From: DATJGR01 sp035494855
GTDB lineage: Bacteria > Pseudomonadota > Gammaproteobacteria > Pseudomonadales > Azotimanducaceae
DNA length: 7,685 bases
Direction of reading: 5' to 3'
Assembly: GCA_035494855.1 (NCBI GenBank)
Contig: DATJGR010000267.1
Coordinates: 1 to 7,685 of the forward strand
Shown piece by piece: positions 1-6,039 of the stretch. How positions within the stretch are numbered: the first letter of the stretch is position 1; each line of letters opens with the position of its first letter. The notes under the pieces were generated by a model, which was not told the origin of the DNA, made no database searches, and saw only the letters and a program-made list of their open reading frames with translations. The translations under genes were made by a program, and so were the position numbers.

Positions 1-1
1 G

Positions 2-844
2 AGTAAGCACGACAAGCACGACAAGCGCGACAAAGAGGACAAGGTACGTGACACCGTCATGGATGCCGGCGGGCCGATGAAAGGGAAGGTGTACGCCAAG
101 GAGCTCGAACGGCTTCACGGCGAACTGGTGAAGCTGCAGCAGTGGGTCGTCGCGAAGGGTCTGAAGGTGTGCGTCATCTTCGAAGGGCGCGATGGCGCAG
201 GTAAGGGAGGAACCATCACGGCCATCACCGAGCGGGTCAGTCCGCGGATTTTTCGCGTCGTCGCGCTGCCCGCGCCGACCGAGCGCGAGAAGAGTCAGAT
301 GTACATCCAGCGTTATCTCCCGCACATGCCTGCTGCCGGCGAGGTCGTGATCTTCGATCGCAGTTGGTACAACCGTGCCGGTGTCGAGCGGGTGATGGGT
401 TTTACGGACGAATCTCTGGTGCGGAAGTTTCTGGCAATGGCGCCGGCGTTCGAAAGAGTGATGGTCGAGTCCGGAATCATCCTTCTCAAGTACTGGCTCG
501 AGGTCAGCGAGGAAGAGCAGACGAAGCGTCTCGAGTCGCGCATCGACGACCCTCGCAAGATCTGGAAGCTGTCGCCGATGGATCTGAAGTCATACAGCCG
601 CTGGTACGACTATTCCCGGGCGCGCGACGACATGTTCGTGGCGACTGACACCGGGATTGCCCCCTGGTACGTCGCAAGAACGGACGACAAGAGACGCGGG
701 CGTCTGAACATCATCACGCACCTGTTGAGCAAGATTTCCTACGAAGAGTTGCCTCGCGAGAAGATCGAACTACCTAAGCGCCAGAAGGCGGGTGACTACG
801 TCGACCCCGAGTATTCGTACAAGTACGTGAAAGAGGTGTTCTGA
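2..844 (+). CDS. ppk2: Polyphosphate kinase 2 (PPK2), 5' end probably outside the window
   Basis: Family role: cytoplasmic PPK2 enzymes transfer phosphate between inorganic polyphosphate and nucleotides, usually making NTPs from NDPs. Seen, numbered from the ATG at 59 (261 residues): Walker A GRDGAGKGG at 43-51; Walker B region VVIFDRSWYNR at 96-106 with Asp100; and an Arg/Lys-rich lid region with RIDDPRKIWKLSP at 161-173 and SRWYDYSRARD at 180-190. One PPK2 domain fills the protein, the usual size for single-domain class I-type members. The start is uncertain. The frame stays open from base 2 to the ATG at 59 and encodes a charged SKHDKHDKRDKEDK segment, and no Shine-Dalgarno sequence precedes 59 or the next ATG at 77. 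I therefore treat the gene as 5'-partial. It ends in TGA and converges on the glutaminase gene. Family assignment is firm; nucleotide preference cannot be read from sequence. Confidence 0.93.
   Translation, partial: SKHDKHDKRDKEDKVRDTVMDAGGPMKGKVYAKELERLHGELVKLQQWVVAKGLKVCVIFEGRDGAGKGGTITAITERVSPRIFRVVALPAPTEREKSQMYIQRYLPHMPAAGEVVIFDRSWYNRAGVERVMGFTDESLVRKFLAMAPAFERVMVESGIILLKYWLEVSEEEQTKRLESRIDDPRKIWKLSPMDLKSYSRWYDYSRARDDMFVATDTGIAPWYVARTDDKRRGRLNIITHLLSKISYEELPREKIELPKRQKAGDYVDPEYSYKYVKEVF
8..43 (+). repeat. Four tandem 9-base units encoding an xDK repeat
   Basis: Four in-frame units read CACGACAAG, CACGACAAG, CGCGACAAA and GAGGACAAG, encoding HDK-HDK-RDK-EDK. They lie upstream of the ATG at 59, in the PPK2 frame. 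The first two are identical, so copy number could vary by slippage. A charged, probably disordered N-terminal extension of PPK2 is the simplest reading. Confidence 0.7.
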
Positions 845-991
845 CCTGACGCGTCGTTACTGCGGCGTTGCGGGCTCGTCAGCGACCGACGGTGACAACC
901 AGCCGCCGTCGACCGGTTGCGGTGCGAGCCGGCTCGCTTCGGCGATCCAGCAGCAACGCGGGCGCATAATCCTGCAGGGCCTGCTGATCGG
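845..991. other. Convergent intergenic gap with a 14-base palindrome
   Basis: This 147-base gap separates the 3' ends of PPK2 and glutaminase. It holds a perfect palindrome, GCGAGCCGGCTCGC, at 924-937, which as RNA would form a 5-bp stem with a CCGG loop. A weaker 6-bp inverted repeat pairs CGACGG (887-892) with CCGTCG (906-911). Neither is followed by a T-tract on either strand, so a canonical Rho-independent terminator is not supported. I see no gene in the gap. Confidence 0.45.
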
Positions 992-2017
992 CTACCTCGA
1001 CGTCGTCGAGTACGGGTTGCCGCCGAGCGCGTTCGAGATGTCGGTGATCGACTTCTGCGCGCGCACGCTGTTGCCGGCCGCGTCGAGCGGCGGCGAGATC
1101 ACGGCGATGCCGAATTTGCCGGGCGACACCGCAATGATGCCGCCGCCGACGCCGCTCTTCGCCGGCAGTCCGGTCGTGTACAGCCACCTGCCGGAGTCGT
1201 CGTAGAGTCCGGCGGTCGCCATTACCGCGAGAACCTGCGGGACGTGGTCGGAACGCATGACCTGCTTTTTCGTTAGCGGATTGCGTCCGCCGGCTGCCAG
1301 CGTTGCCGCCATCACCGCAAGGTCCTTTGCATTCGCGCTGACCGCGCACTGCTTCGTGTAGAGGTCGGTGGCCTGCGACGGATTCGACTTGATGTGGCCG
1401 TAGGCGAACATCAGTTCGGCGATCGCCTGATTGCGTTGATTCGTGGCCGCTTCCGATTCGTACACTTCCTGGTTGACCGACAACCGGCGCCCCGCAAAGT
1501 CGCTGTAATAGCCGATGATGGCGTTCCAGACTTCGTCGTAGGTGGAGCCTTTGATCATGCTGGTTGCCGTGATCGCGCCGGCGTTGACAAGCGGGTTCAT
1601 TTCTGCGCCCTTGTGTTGTTCGATGGCGACGATCGAATTGAATGCCTGACCGGTTGCGTCGACGCCCATGTTGTCGACGAGTGATTCGGGGCCGGATTCC
1701 TCGATCACTTTTGCCATCGTGAACACCTTGGAGATCGACTGCATCGACACTTCCGACTTGACGTCGCCCGCTGAGAACACGTTGCCGTTCGTCGTCACCA
1801 GCACGATGCCGTAGATGTTCGGGTCCACCTTCGCGAGGGCGGGAATGTAGTCGGCGTTCCTGCCTTCCTGCAGGTGCGAGTACTTTGCGTACGCGGCGCC
1901 GAGTGCAGCATCCACGGCTCGTTTCGATAACGGGTCGGCGGCGTTCGCGGCGACGGCGAGAAGCAATGTCGCCGTGCAGATTGTGAAGGCAGTAGGCAGT
2001 TTTCGTCGCAATGACAT
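992..2017 (-). CDS. glsA: Glutaminase with signal peptide (periplasmic or secreted)
   Basis: Glutaminase hydrolyses L-glutamine to glutamate and ammonia; the family has a serine beta-lactamase-like fold. The ATG at 2017 gives 341 residues and has GGAG 6 bases upstream. An ATG at 2089 would add 24 residues ahead of the signal peptide and is unlikely. Residues 1-26 form a signal peptide: basic MSLRRK, a hydrophobic core, and likely cleavage after ANA. Catalytic S-x-x-K is Ser94-Ile-Ser-Lys97. Asn145 (NAGAI), Glu189, Asn196, Tyr220, Tyr272 and Val290 (SGVGGG) keep the spacing of the E. coli YbaS substrate-binding residues as I recall them, so the enzyme looks intact. The Escherichia coli enzymes are cytoplasmic; export here suggests scavenging of external glutamine. 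It is divergent from the AI-2E-family gene and convergent with PPK2. Confidence 0.95.
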   Translation of the reverse strand: MSLRRKLPTAFTICTATLLLAVAANAADPLSKRAVDAALGAAYAKYSHLQEGRNADYIPALAKVDPNIYGIVLVTTNGNVFSAGDVKSEVSMQSISKVFTMAKVIEESGPESLVDNMGVDATGQAFNSIVAIEQHKGAEMNPLVNAGAITATSMIKGSTYDEVWNAIIGYYSDFAGRRLSVNQEVYESEAATNQRNQAIAELMFAYGHIKSNPSQATDLYTKQCAVSANAKDLAVMAATLAAGGRNPLTKKQVMRSDHVPQVLAVMATAGLYDDSGRWLYTTGLPAKSGVGGGIIAVSPGKFGIAVISPPLDAAGNSVRAQKSITDISNALGGNPYSTTSR

Positions 2018-2124
2018 CGGGGTCTCCGGCTGGGAGCCAGATGGTAACAGGCGCGCTGAGGTGACCCCGCGTATGCGCGCGAGTAGCATGCGCGCACTGA
2101 TCTATCTCCGTGTGGCGGTGTGTC
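2018..2124. promoter_or_regulatory. Divergent promoter region with TGCGCGC inverted repeat
   Basis: These 107 bases must hold the promoters for both the glutaminase (left) and the AI-2E-family gene (right). The inverted repeat TGCGCGC (2074-2080) / GCGCGCA (2090-2096) has a 9-base spacer. The same DNA also forms a direct repeat of ATGCGCGC at 2073 and 2088, because the core is self-complementary. It could be an operator for a dimeric regulator, but alternating GC is common in such genomes. No convincing -35/-10 pair could be assigned to either direction. Confidence 0.4.
2024..2027 (-). promoter_or_regulatory. Ribosome binding site fixing the glutaminase start
   Basis: GGAG on the minus strand, 6 bases before the ATG at 2017. 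It favours the start that places the signal peptide at the extreme N-terminus over the ATG at 2089. Confidence 0.65.
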
Positions 2125-3213
2125 ATGGCCGAACAGACGACGTTGACGGGGCGCGGCGCGGAACTCGCGATCCGTCTCGGACTACTCGTGCTGCTCGTCG
2201 GCTGGTGCTTCGTCATCGTGCGCCCGTTCATCGGTATGATCGGTTGGGCGATCGTGATGTCGGTCGCGATGTATCCCACCTTCGATCGTCTGCGAACCCT
2301 GTTGGGCGGACGCACGAAAACGGCGGCGGCCGCCATGACGGTGGCGTTTCTGCTCGTTTTCATCGTGCCGGCGGTCGTGCTGTCGGAGACGCTCGTCACC
2401 GGCGTGCGGATGCTTGCGTCCAATCTGGAGAGTGGTGCGATTTCGATTCCGATGCCCTCCGCCTCGGTCCGAGGGTGGCCGGTGATCGGCGATCGCGTGG
2501 CCGATCTGTGGACGCTGGCGGCGACCAATCTGGATCAACTGGCCACCCAGTTTCGCGAAGAGATCGCCGACGTGGGCCGATGGCTGCTGCATCAGGCTGC
2601 ATCGACCGGGCTCGGGCTGTTGCAGTTCGTCGCCGCGGTGATCCTGAGCGGCTTCCTACTGGCCACCGCAAAAGCCACCAGCGCGATCAGTCAGCGGGTC
2701 GCGATGCGCATCGTCGGCCCGAACGGGCAACACTTCGCCGAACTGGCGGTTGCAACCACGCGCAGCGTCGCGCGCGGCGTGCTCGGCGTTGCGCTGATCC
2801 AGGCGACGCTCGCGGGCCTCGGCTTTCTCTTCGTCGGCATCCCGGGGGCAGGACTTCTGGCGGTGATCACGCTGATGTTGTGCATCGTCCAGATCGGTCC
2901 CGCGCTGGTGCTGATCCCGGCGGCGATCTACGTGTTCTCGACCGGCAGCACGACCGTGGCGGTGATCTTCGCGATCTGGTGCGTGTTCGTAATGTTGATC
3001 GACAACGTCGTGAAACCGATTCTGCTGGGGCGCGGTGTCGACGTGCCGATGCTCGTGGTAGTCATCGGCGCGATCGGCGGACTGCTGTCGATGGGCGTGA
3101 TCGGACTGTTCGTCGGTGCGATCGTGCTGGTGCTCGGCTATTCCGCGGTGGCGGCGTGGCTTGGCCACGAAGAAGCGCAAGTGATCGCGACCAAGCCACC
3201 GTCCAGCGTGTGA
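2125..3213 (+). CDS. AI-2E transporter family (PerM/UPF0118) membrane protein
   Basis: An integral inner-membrane protein of 362 residues, typical for the family. Members have been linked to autoinducer-2 export, Na+(Li+)/H+ antiport or general efflux; the substrate here is unknown. Approximate hydrophobic segments: 14-33, 36-50, 67-88, 163-183, 219-238, 242-270, 277-298 and 306-343 (probably two helices). The soluble stretch between the third and fourth (about 90-160) matches the family's large extramembrane domain. Family hallmarks in the C-terminal half are DNVVKPILLGRG at 293-304 and the Gly-rich GAIGGLLSMGVIGLFVGAIV at 315-334. The ATG at 2125 has a weak GGCGG 6 bases upstream; an in-frame GTG at 2110 would add five residues and cannot be excluded. 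Its TGA stop directly abuts the stop of the convergent dioxygenase gene. Confidence 0.9.
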   Translation: MAEQTTLTGRGAELAIRLGLLVLLVGWCFVIVRPFIGMIGWAIVMSVAMYPTFDRLRTLLGGRTKTAAAAMTVAFLLVFIVPAVVLSETLVTGVRMLASNLESGAISIPMPSASVRGWPVIGDRVADLWTLAATNLDQLATQFREEIADVGRWLLHQAASTGLGLLQFVAAVILSGFLLATAKATSAISQRVAMRIVGPNGQHFAELAVATTRSVARGVLGVALIQATLAGLGFLFVGIPGAGLLAVITLMLCIVQIGPALVLIPAAIYVFSTGSTTVAVIFAIWCVFVMLIDNVVKPILLGRGVDVPMLVVVIGAIGGLLSMGVIGLFVGAIVLVLGYSAVAAWLGHEEAQVIATKPPSSV

Positions 3214-4038
3214 CTAAGAGAGTAGATCCGTGTTGGTGTCGGCGAACCCGAGCGACGGATCGACAATCTGATAGCCGACGATGCGGCGCAGTTCCGGTGA
3301 CAGCGTGCGCGCGATGTCGGGCGGCACGTTCAGGTAGTGGTTCTCTTCCTGCCTCAGCCAGCCGAGCGAATACGACGCGAACGTGCCGAAACGCCAGTCG
3401 TTCGTCGTGTTCGGACCGGCGCCGTGCAGCGTGCCCCCCATCCACAGCAGCAGCGATCCGGCCGGCATTTCACCGGCAGCGATTTCGTCGGGCGTGGGCG
3501 TGCGTTCCTTCGGCCATCGGTGGCTGCCCGGTACCAGCCGGGTTGCGCCGTTGGCGAACGTGAAATCTGAAATGGCGACCATCGACGCCACGACCATGTC
3601 CGGCCGTGGCACCTGGAAGAACGGATAACCGTCTTCCTCCCGATGCAGCACCTGCCGTTTCGCGCCGGGTCCGATGACGAACGCGGCCGTCGCCTGCAGT
3701 TGGTACTTCGAACAGTTCGGTTTCAGGATCGCATCGCATGCGGCCAGTGTGATGGGGTGCATGACCTGTTCGCGGAATGTCGGCGACTTCGCGACGAGGC
3801 CGACCGCGCGCTTGGTATTCGCGGCCAGAAACGCCTCGTCGAGTTCGAGCGCGGCATACATCTCGTTCGGCGTATGCATCGCTTCGGGTCGCGCGAGGTA
3901 TGGCTTCAGCTCGGCTTCGATCGCATCGCGTTTCGCGCGGTCGAAGACGCCGGTTACGACGACGGCGCCGTCGCGTTTCAGAATTCCGATAATGTCGTCG
4001 GTGGACGTATCCGATCGAACCCGCAACACGCTCGCCAT
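3214..4038 (-). CDS. Phytanoyl-CoA dioxygenase (PhyH) family Fe(II)/2-oxoglutarate oxygenase
   Basis: A 274-residue cytoplasmic protein. PhyH-family enzymes hydroxylate small or lipid-like substrates using Fe(II), 2-oxoglutarate and O2; the substrate cannot be inferred here. The iron-binding triad is visible as HRE at 132-134 (His132, Glu134) and the distal His205 in GGTLHGAGPN. Arg216 lies 11 residues after His205, the spacing I recall for the 2-oxoglutarate-binding Arg of human PhyH. NGATRLVPGSH (163-173) is the typical strand between the metal ligands. Glu replaces the more common Asp in HxD, which the wider superfamily tolerates. The ATG at 4038 has GAGGA 5 bases upstream. It is the last gene of a minus-strand run, 15 bases after the channel gene, and was probably transcribed with it. 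Confidence 0.88.
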   Translation of the reverse strand: MASVLRVRSDTSTDDIIGILKRDGAVVVTGVFDRAKRDAIEAELKPYLARPEAMHTPNEMYAALELDEAFLAANTKRAVGLVAKSPTFREQVMHPITLAACDAILKPNCSKYQLQATAAFVIGPGAKRQVLHREEDGYPFFQVPRPDMVVASMVAISDFTFANGATRLVPGSHRWPKERTPTPDEIAAGEMPAGSLLLWMGGTLHGAGPNTTNDWRFGTFASYSLGWLRQEENHYLNVPPDIARTLSPELRRIVGYQIVDPSLGFADTNTDLLS

Positions 4039-4043
4039 CGCGG

Positions 4044-4048
4044 TCCTC
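4044..4048 (-). promoter_or_regulatory. Ribosome binding site of the PhyH-family gene
   Basis: GAGGA on the minus strand, 5 bases before the ATG at 4038. It lies wholly in the 15-base gap after the channel gene, supporting independent initiation within a shared transcript. Confidence 0.7.
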
Positions 4049-4053
4049 GCCCT

Positions 4054-4788
4054 CTATTTGGAATCGTCGGGTTCGGCGAGATCTTGCATCCGCTGCGAGA
4101 CGAATGCACTGACCAGCACCGCAACGATCACCGCAACGTAGAACTGACCGATCACCGCTTCGACGATCGCGACGCTGCGGGTTACATTCGTTACCGGCAC
4201 GATGTCGCCATAGCCGAGGGTGGCGAGCGTGACGAAGCTGAAGTAGATCAACTCCACCTGGAAGTTCTCGGTGCTGGGCGGCGCGTTACCGGGCAACAGG
4301 AGGCTGGTCGAATCGGCAACGTACGCAAGTGTATAGATCTGCGCGAACAGCACCCCGATCAGTTCATAAGCGACGACCGATGCGATGATCCCATCCAGCG
4401 TGATTCGGCTCGCACGCAGAACCACGTTGAGGATGCTCACGGCGCACACCAGCAACAGCAACGCGTGCGAGCCGATGGCAAGGTATTTCATCGCGAACGT
4501 CAGCGGCTGGTTCAGGTGAAACTCTTCGATGACGTTGCTGGCCAGTGCGATTCCCCACAGCGACCAGCCGATCCGTCGCAGCCCATGCGCATTCGGATTG
4601 CTCGAGTCTGCAACGAGCAACGAGTTCAGCACGAACAGGGTCGAGATGGCCTTCACGAGCAGGCCGTGGTGCAGCAACGGCAACACAAACAGCAGCAGGA
4701 GGAAGAACACGGCGAGCTGCCCGAACTTCCAACTGGCAAGTCGCGATCGTGTGCGGGTGATGTCGTCGACGAACGCGTGCGTAGGCAT
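4054..4788 (-). CDS. Potassium-channel-like membrane protein (ion channel 2 pore domain)
   Basis: A 244-residue inner-membrane protein. The pore signature TLGYGD at 190-195 (after IYFSFVTLA) is the K+-channel selectivity filter, so K+ conduction is likely though untested. Hydrophobic segments lie near 22-40, 43-60, 72-86, 101-124 and 132-157, followed by the pore helix (178-190) and an inner helix (203-231). This suggests a six-helix layout with the pore at the C-terminus. The segment before the pore has no S4-like Arg ladder, and only about 13 residues follow the last helix, so no RCK/TrkA-type regulatory domain is present. The ATG at 4788 is chosen because it starts 4 bases after the hydrolase stop. 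The frame extends upstream to 5094, but that part overlaps the hydrolase and reads as low-complexity Arg-rich shadow. Weak ribosome binding site; translational coupling is likely. Confidence 0.87.
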   Translation of the reverse strand: MPTHAFVDDITRTRSRLASWKFGQLAVFFLLLLFVLPLLHHGLLVKAISTLFVLNSLLVADSSNPNAHGLRRIGWSLWGIALASNVIEEFHLNQPLTFAMKYLAIGSHALLLLVCAVSILNVVLRASRITLDGIIASVVAYELIGVLFAQIYTLAYVADSTSLLLPGNAPPSTENFQVELIYFSFVTLATLGYGDIVPVTNVTRSVAIVEAVIGQFYVAVIVAVLVSAFVSQRMQDLAEPDDSK

Positions 4789-4792
4789 GGAA

Positions 4793-5800
4793 TCAGATCC
4801 GGCGGTCGATGAGTTCGCGCACGGCCTCGACAACGGCGGCGGGCCCCTGGATTGGAATCGCGTGCCCGCTTTCCTTGACGATTCGATGAGACGAACGCGT
4901 CGACAACGCCGCCAGTTCGCTCTGCAGCGTGCTCCACCGCTGATCGACCTGATCGAGCTCCGCTTGCGACACCGGTGTCGGGAAATCTTTCGCTGAACTC
5001 GCGCGGCCGCGGGCCAGCACGACCAGGGGGAGATCTCCCAACGACGCCGGTGGATCGGCTTGCGAGATATCCGCTTCGAAGCCCTGCATTTCATGCGCGA
5101 TGCCGCCGCAATAATCGGCGCGGTTTTCCATTGCGACCATCTCGGCCTCGAGGTCGGCCGGCATGTGCAAAGGCGCGGCCATCTGCTTCATCACGCCCGA
5201 TGCGCGAACCACGCCGGTCCATGCAAATGCGCGACAGGCGGCGAGCTGCGCCCCGACTTCGCGTCGGTGTTTTTCGGTGTTGCCCGGCTCTTCGAGACGA
5301 TGCCGTTGCTGTTCGTGCGACGAGTCGACGAAGACCATGCCGATGACGCCGTCGGGATGGTCGTGGTAGTAGCGGCGCACGAATACGCCGCCCGCAGACC
5401 AGCCGACCAGCACGAATGGCGGTTTCAATCCGGCGCTGTTCATCAGCGCGTGCAAATCGTCGGACACGAATTGGGCCTGCGTCGGGCGATCCGAACGATC
5501 GCTCCAACCCAACCACGCGCGGTCGTAGTTGCACACGCGCGCGAACTCGGCGATGTCGTCCTGCACCAGTCGCCAGGCCGCGTAGTTGCCGCCGAGCCCG
5601 TTCTCGAGCAGCACGGTGACCGGCCCCTGTCCCGAACAGTACAGATGCAGCGCCCGGCCACCGATGTCGATGCGTTCACCCGGCATCGGAAAACGCTTCG
5701 CGTCCTGCGCCGTTGCGAGCCATTGGTACGCGGCGCCGCTGACCATCACCAGCACCACGATGGCGGCGAGGTAGCGCAGCACTCTGGCGAAGAGCTTCAT
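4793..5800 (-). CDS. Membrane-anchored or exported alpha/beta hydrolase
   Basis: A 335-residue serine hydrolase of unknown substrate (esterase, lipase or peptidase-like). Residues 1-30 are a basic start (MKLFARVLRY) plus a hydrophobic segment (LAAIVVLVMVSGAAY). This suggests an N-terminal anchor or uncleaved signal with the catalytic domain in the periplasm. The fold is recognisable from ENGLGGNYAAW (66-76, oxyanion-hole region), NYDRAWLGWSD (91-101), the nucleophile elbow GWSAGG (133-138, Ser135) and the catalytic His313 in ESGHAIPI. The acid residue is not certain; Asp159 in FVDSSHE after a core strand is one candidate. The ATG at 5800 was chosen because it puts the anchor at the N-terminus. 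An in-frame ATG at 5848 would add 16 residues, and neither has a strong Shine-Dalgarno sequence. It is the first gene of the minus-strand trio. Confidence 0.87.
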   Translation of the reverse strand: MKLFARVLRYLAAIVVLVMVSGAAYQWLATAQDAKRFPMPGERIDIGGRALHLYCSGQGPVTVLLENGLGGNYAAWRLVQDDIAEFARVCNYDRAWLGWSDRSDRPTQAQFVSDDLHALMNSAGLKPPFVLVGWSAGGVFVRRYYHDHPDGVIGMVFVDSSHEQQRHRLEEPGNTEKHRREVGAQLAACRAFAWTGVVRASGVMKQMAAPLHMPADLEAEMVAMENRADYCGGIAHEMQGFEADISQADPPASLGDLPLVVLARGRASSAKDFPTPVSQAELDQVDQRWSTLQSELAALSTRSSHRIVKESGHAIPIQGPAAVVEAVRELIDRRI

Positions 5801-5994
5801 TCGATGCCGACGGTCTGCTGAGGCCCGCCAACGGTACCAACATGACATCTGGCGTGCACTCTTAGCGTTCCATCGACCGACGCGTTGCACCAGTGGAGTG
5901 CCCGCGACCGGGCGTCGGGCGCGCAATGCGACTCAGCTGCACCGTCAGCGCCGGTGTTCGAACGATTGGCCCGTTCCGTGCATAGCGGGGTGAG

Positions 5995-6030
5995 GCTCTT
6001 CAGAAATGGATCGAAGAGCACCATCTTCGA
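5995..6030 (+). promoter_or_regulatory. Two mutually exclusive hairpins in the acyltransferase leader
   Basis: GCTCTTC (5995-6001) is complementary to GAAGAGC (6013-6019), with an 11-base loop. TCGAAGA (6011-6017) is complementary to TCTTCGA (6024-6030), with a 6-base loop. The two stems share 6013-6017, so only one can form at a time. The second stem includes the first two bases of the GAGGAA ribosome binding site. The sequence thus permits an on/off leader switch, or a 20-base DNA operator dyad at 6011-6030. Whether the leader is transcribed is unknown. Confidence 0.4.
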
Positions 6031-6034
6031 GGAA
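6029..6034 (+). promoter_or_regulatory. Ribosome binding site of the acyltransferase gene
   Basis: GAGGAA, 5 bases before the ATG at 6040, decides that start. Its first two bases belong to the 3' arm of the 6011-6030 dyad. Confidence 0.75.
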
Positions 6035-6039
6035 CGATC

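Larger units (their letters stand above)
5801..6039. other. Divergent intergenic region, hydrolase trio versus acyltransferase
   Basis: These 239 bases separate the starts of the hydrolase and acyltransferase genes and must carry both promoters. I could not assign a convincing -35/-10 pair in either direction. The clearest structure lies at the right end, at 5995-6030. No short gene with a ribosome binding site is evident. Confidence 0.5.

Noticed and set aside
879..2528. 549-residue minus-strand open frame
   Set aside because: It overlaps the whole glutaminase gene in another frame, is Arg/His/Ala-rich low-complexity sequence and shows no domain; it is a GC-bias shadow.
1974..3563. 529-residue plus-strand open frame
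   Set aside because: It runs out of frame through the AI-2E-family gene and antisense to the dioxygenase, with Arg-rich composition and no recognisable motif.
3643..4812. 389-residue plus-strand open frame antisense to the dioxygenase and channel genes
   Set aside because: It spans two well-supported minus-strand genes with clear motifs, and its translation is rich in Arg, Asp, Gln and His as expected for an antisense frame.
4789..5094. N-terminal extension of the channel gene back to 5094
   Set aside because: The extra 102 residues are Arg/Ser-rich, overlap the hydrolase gene in another frame and precede the natural hydrophobic N-terminus; the ATG at 4788 is 4 bases after the hydrolase stop.
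5841..5900. Separated GCACTC / GAGTGC inverted repeat in the hydrolase-acyltransferase gap
   Set aside because: The arms are only 6 bases with a spacer of more than 30 bases, which is expected by chance.
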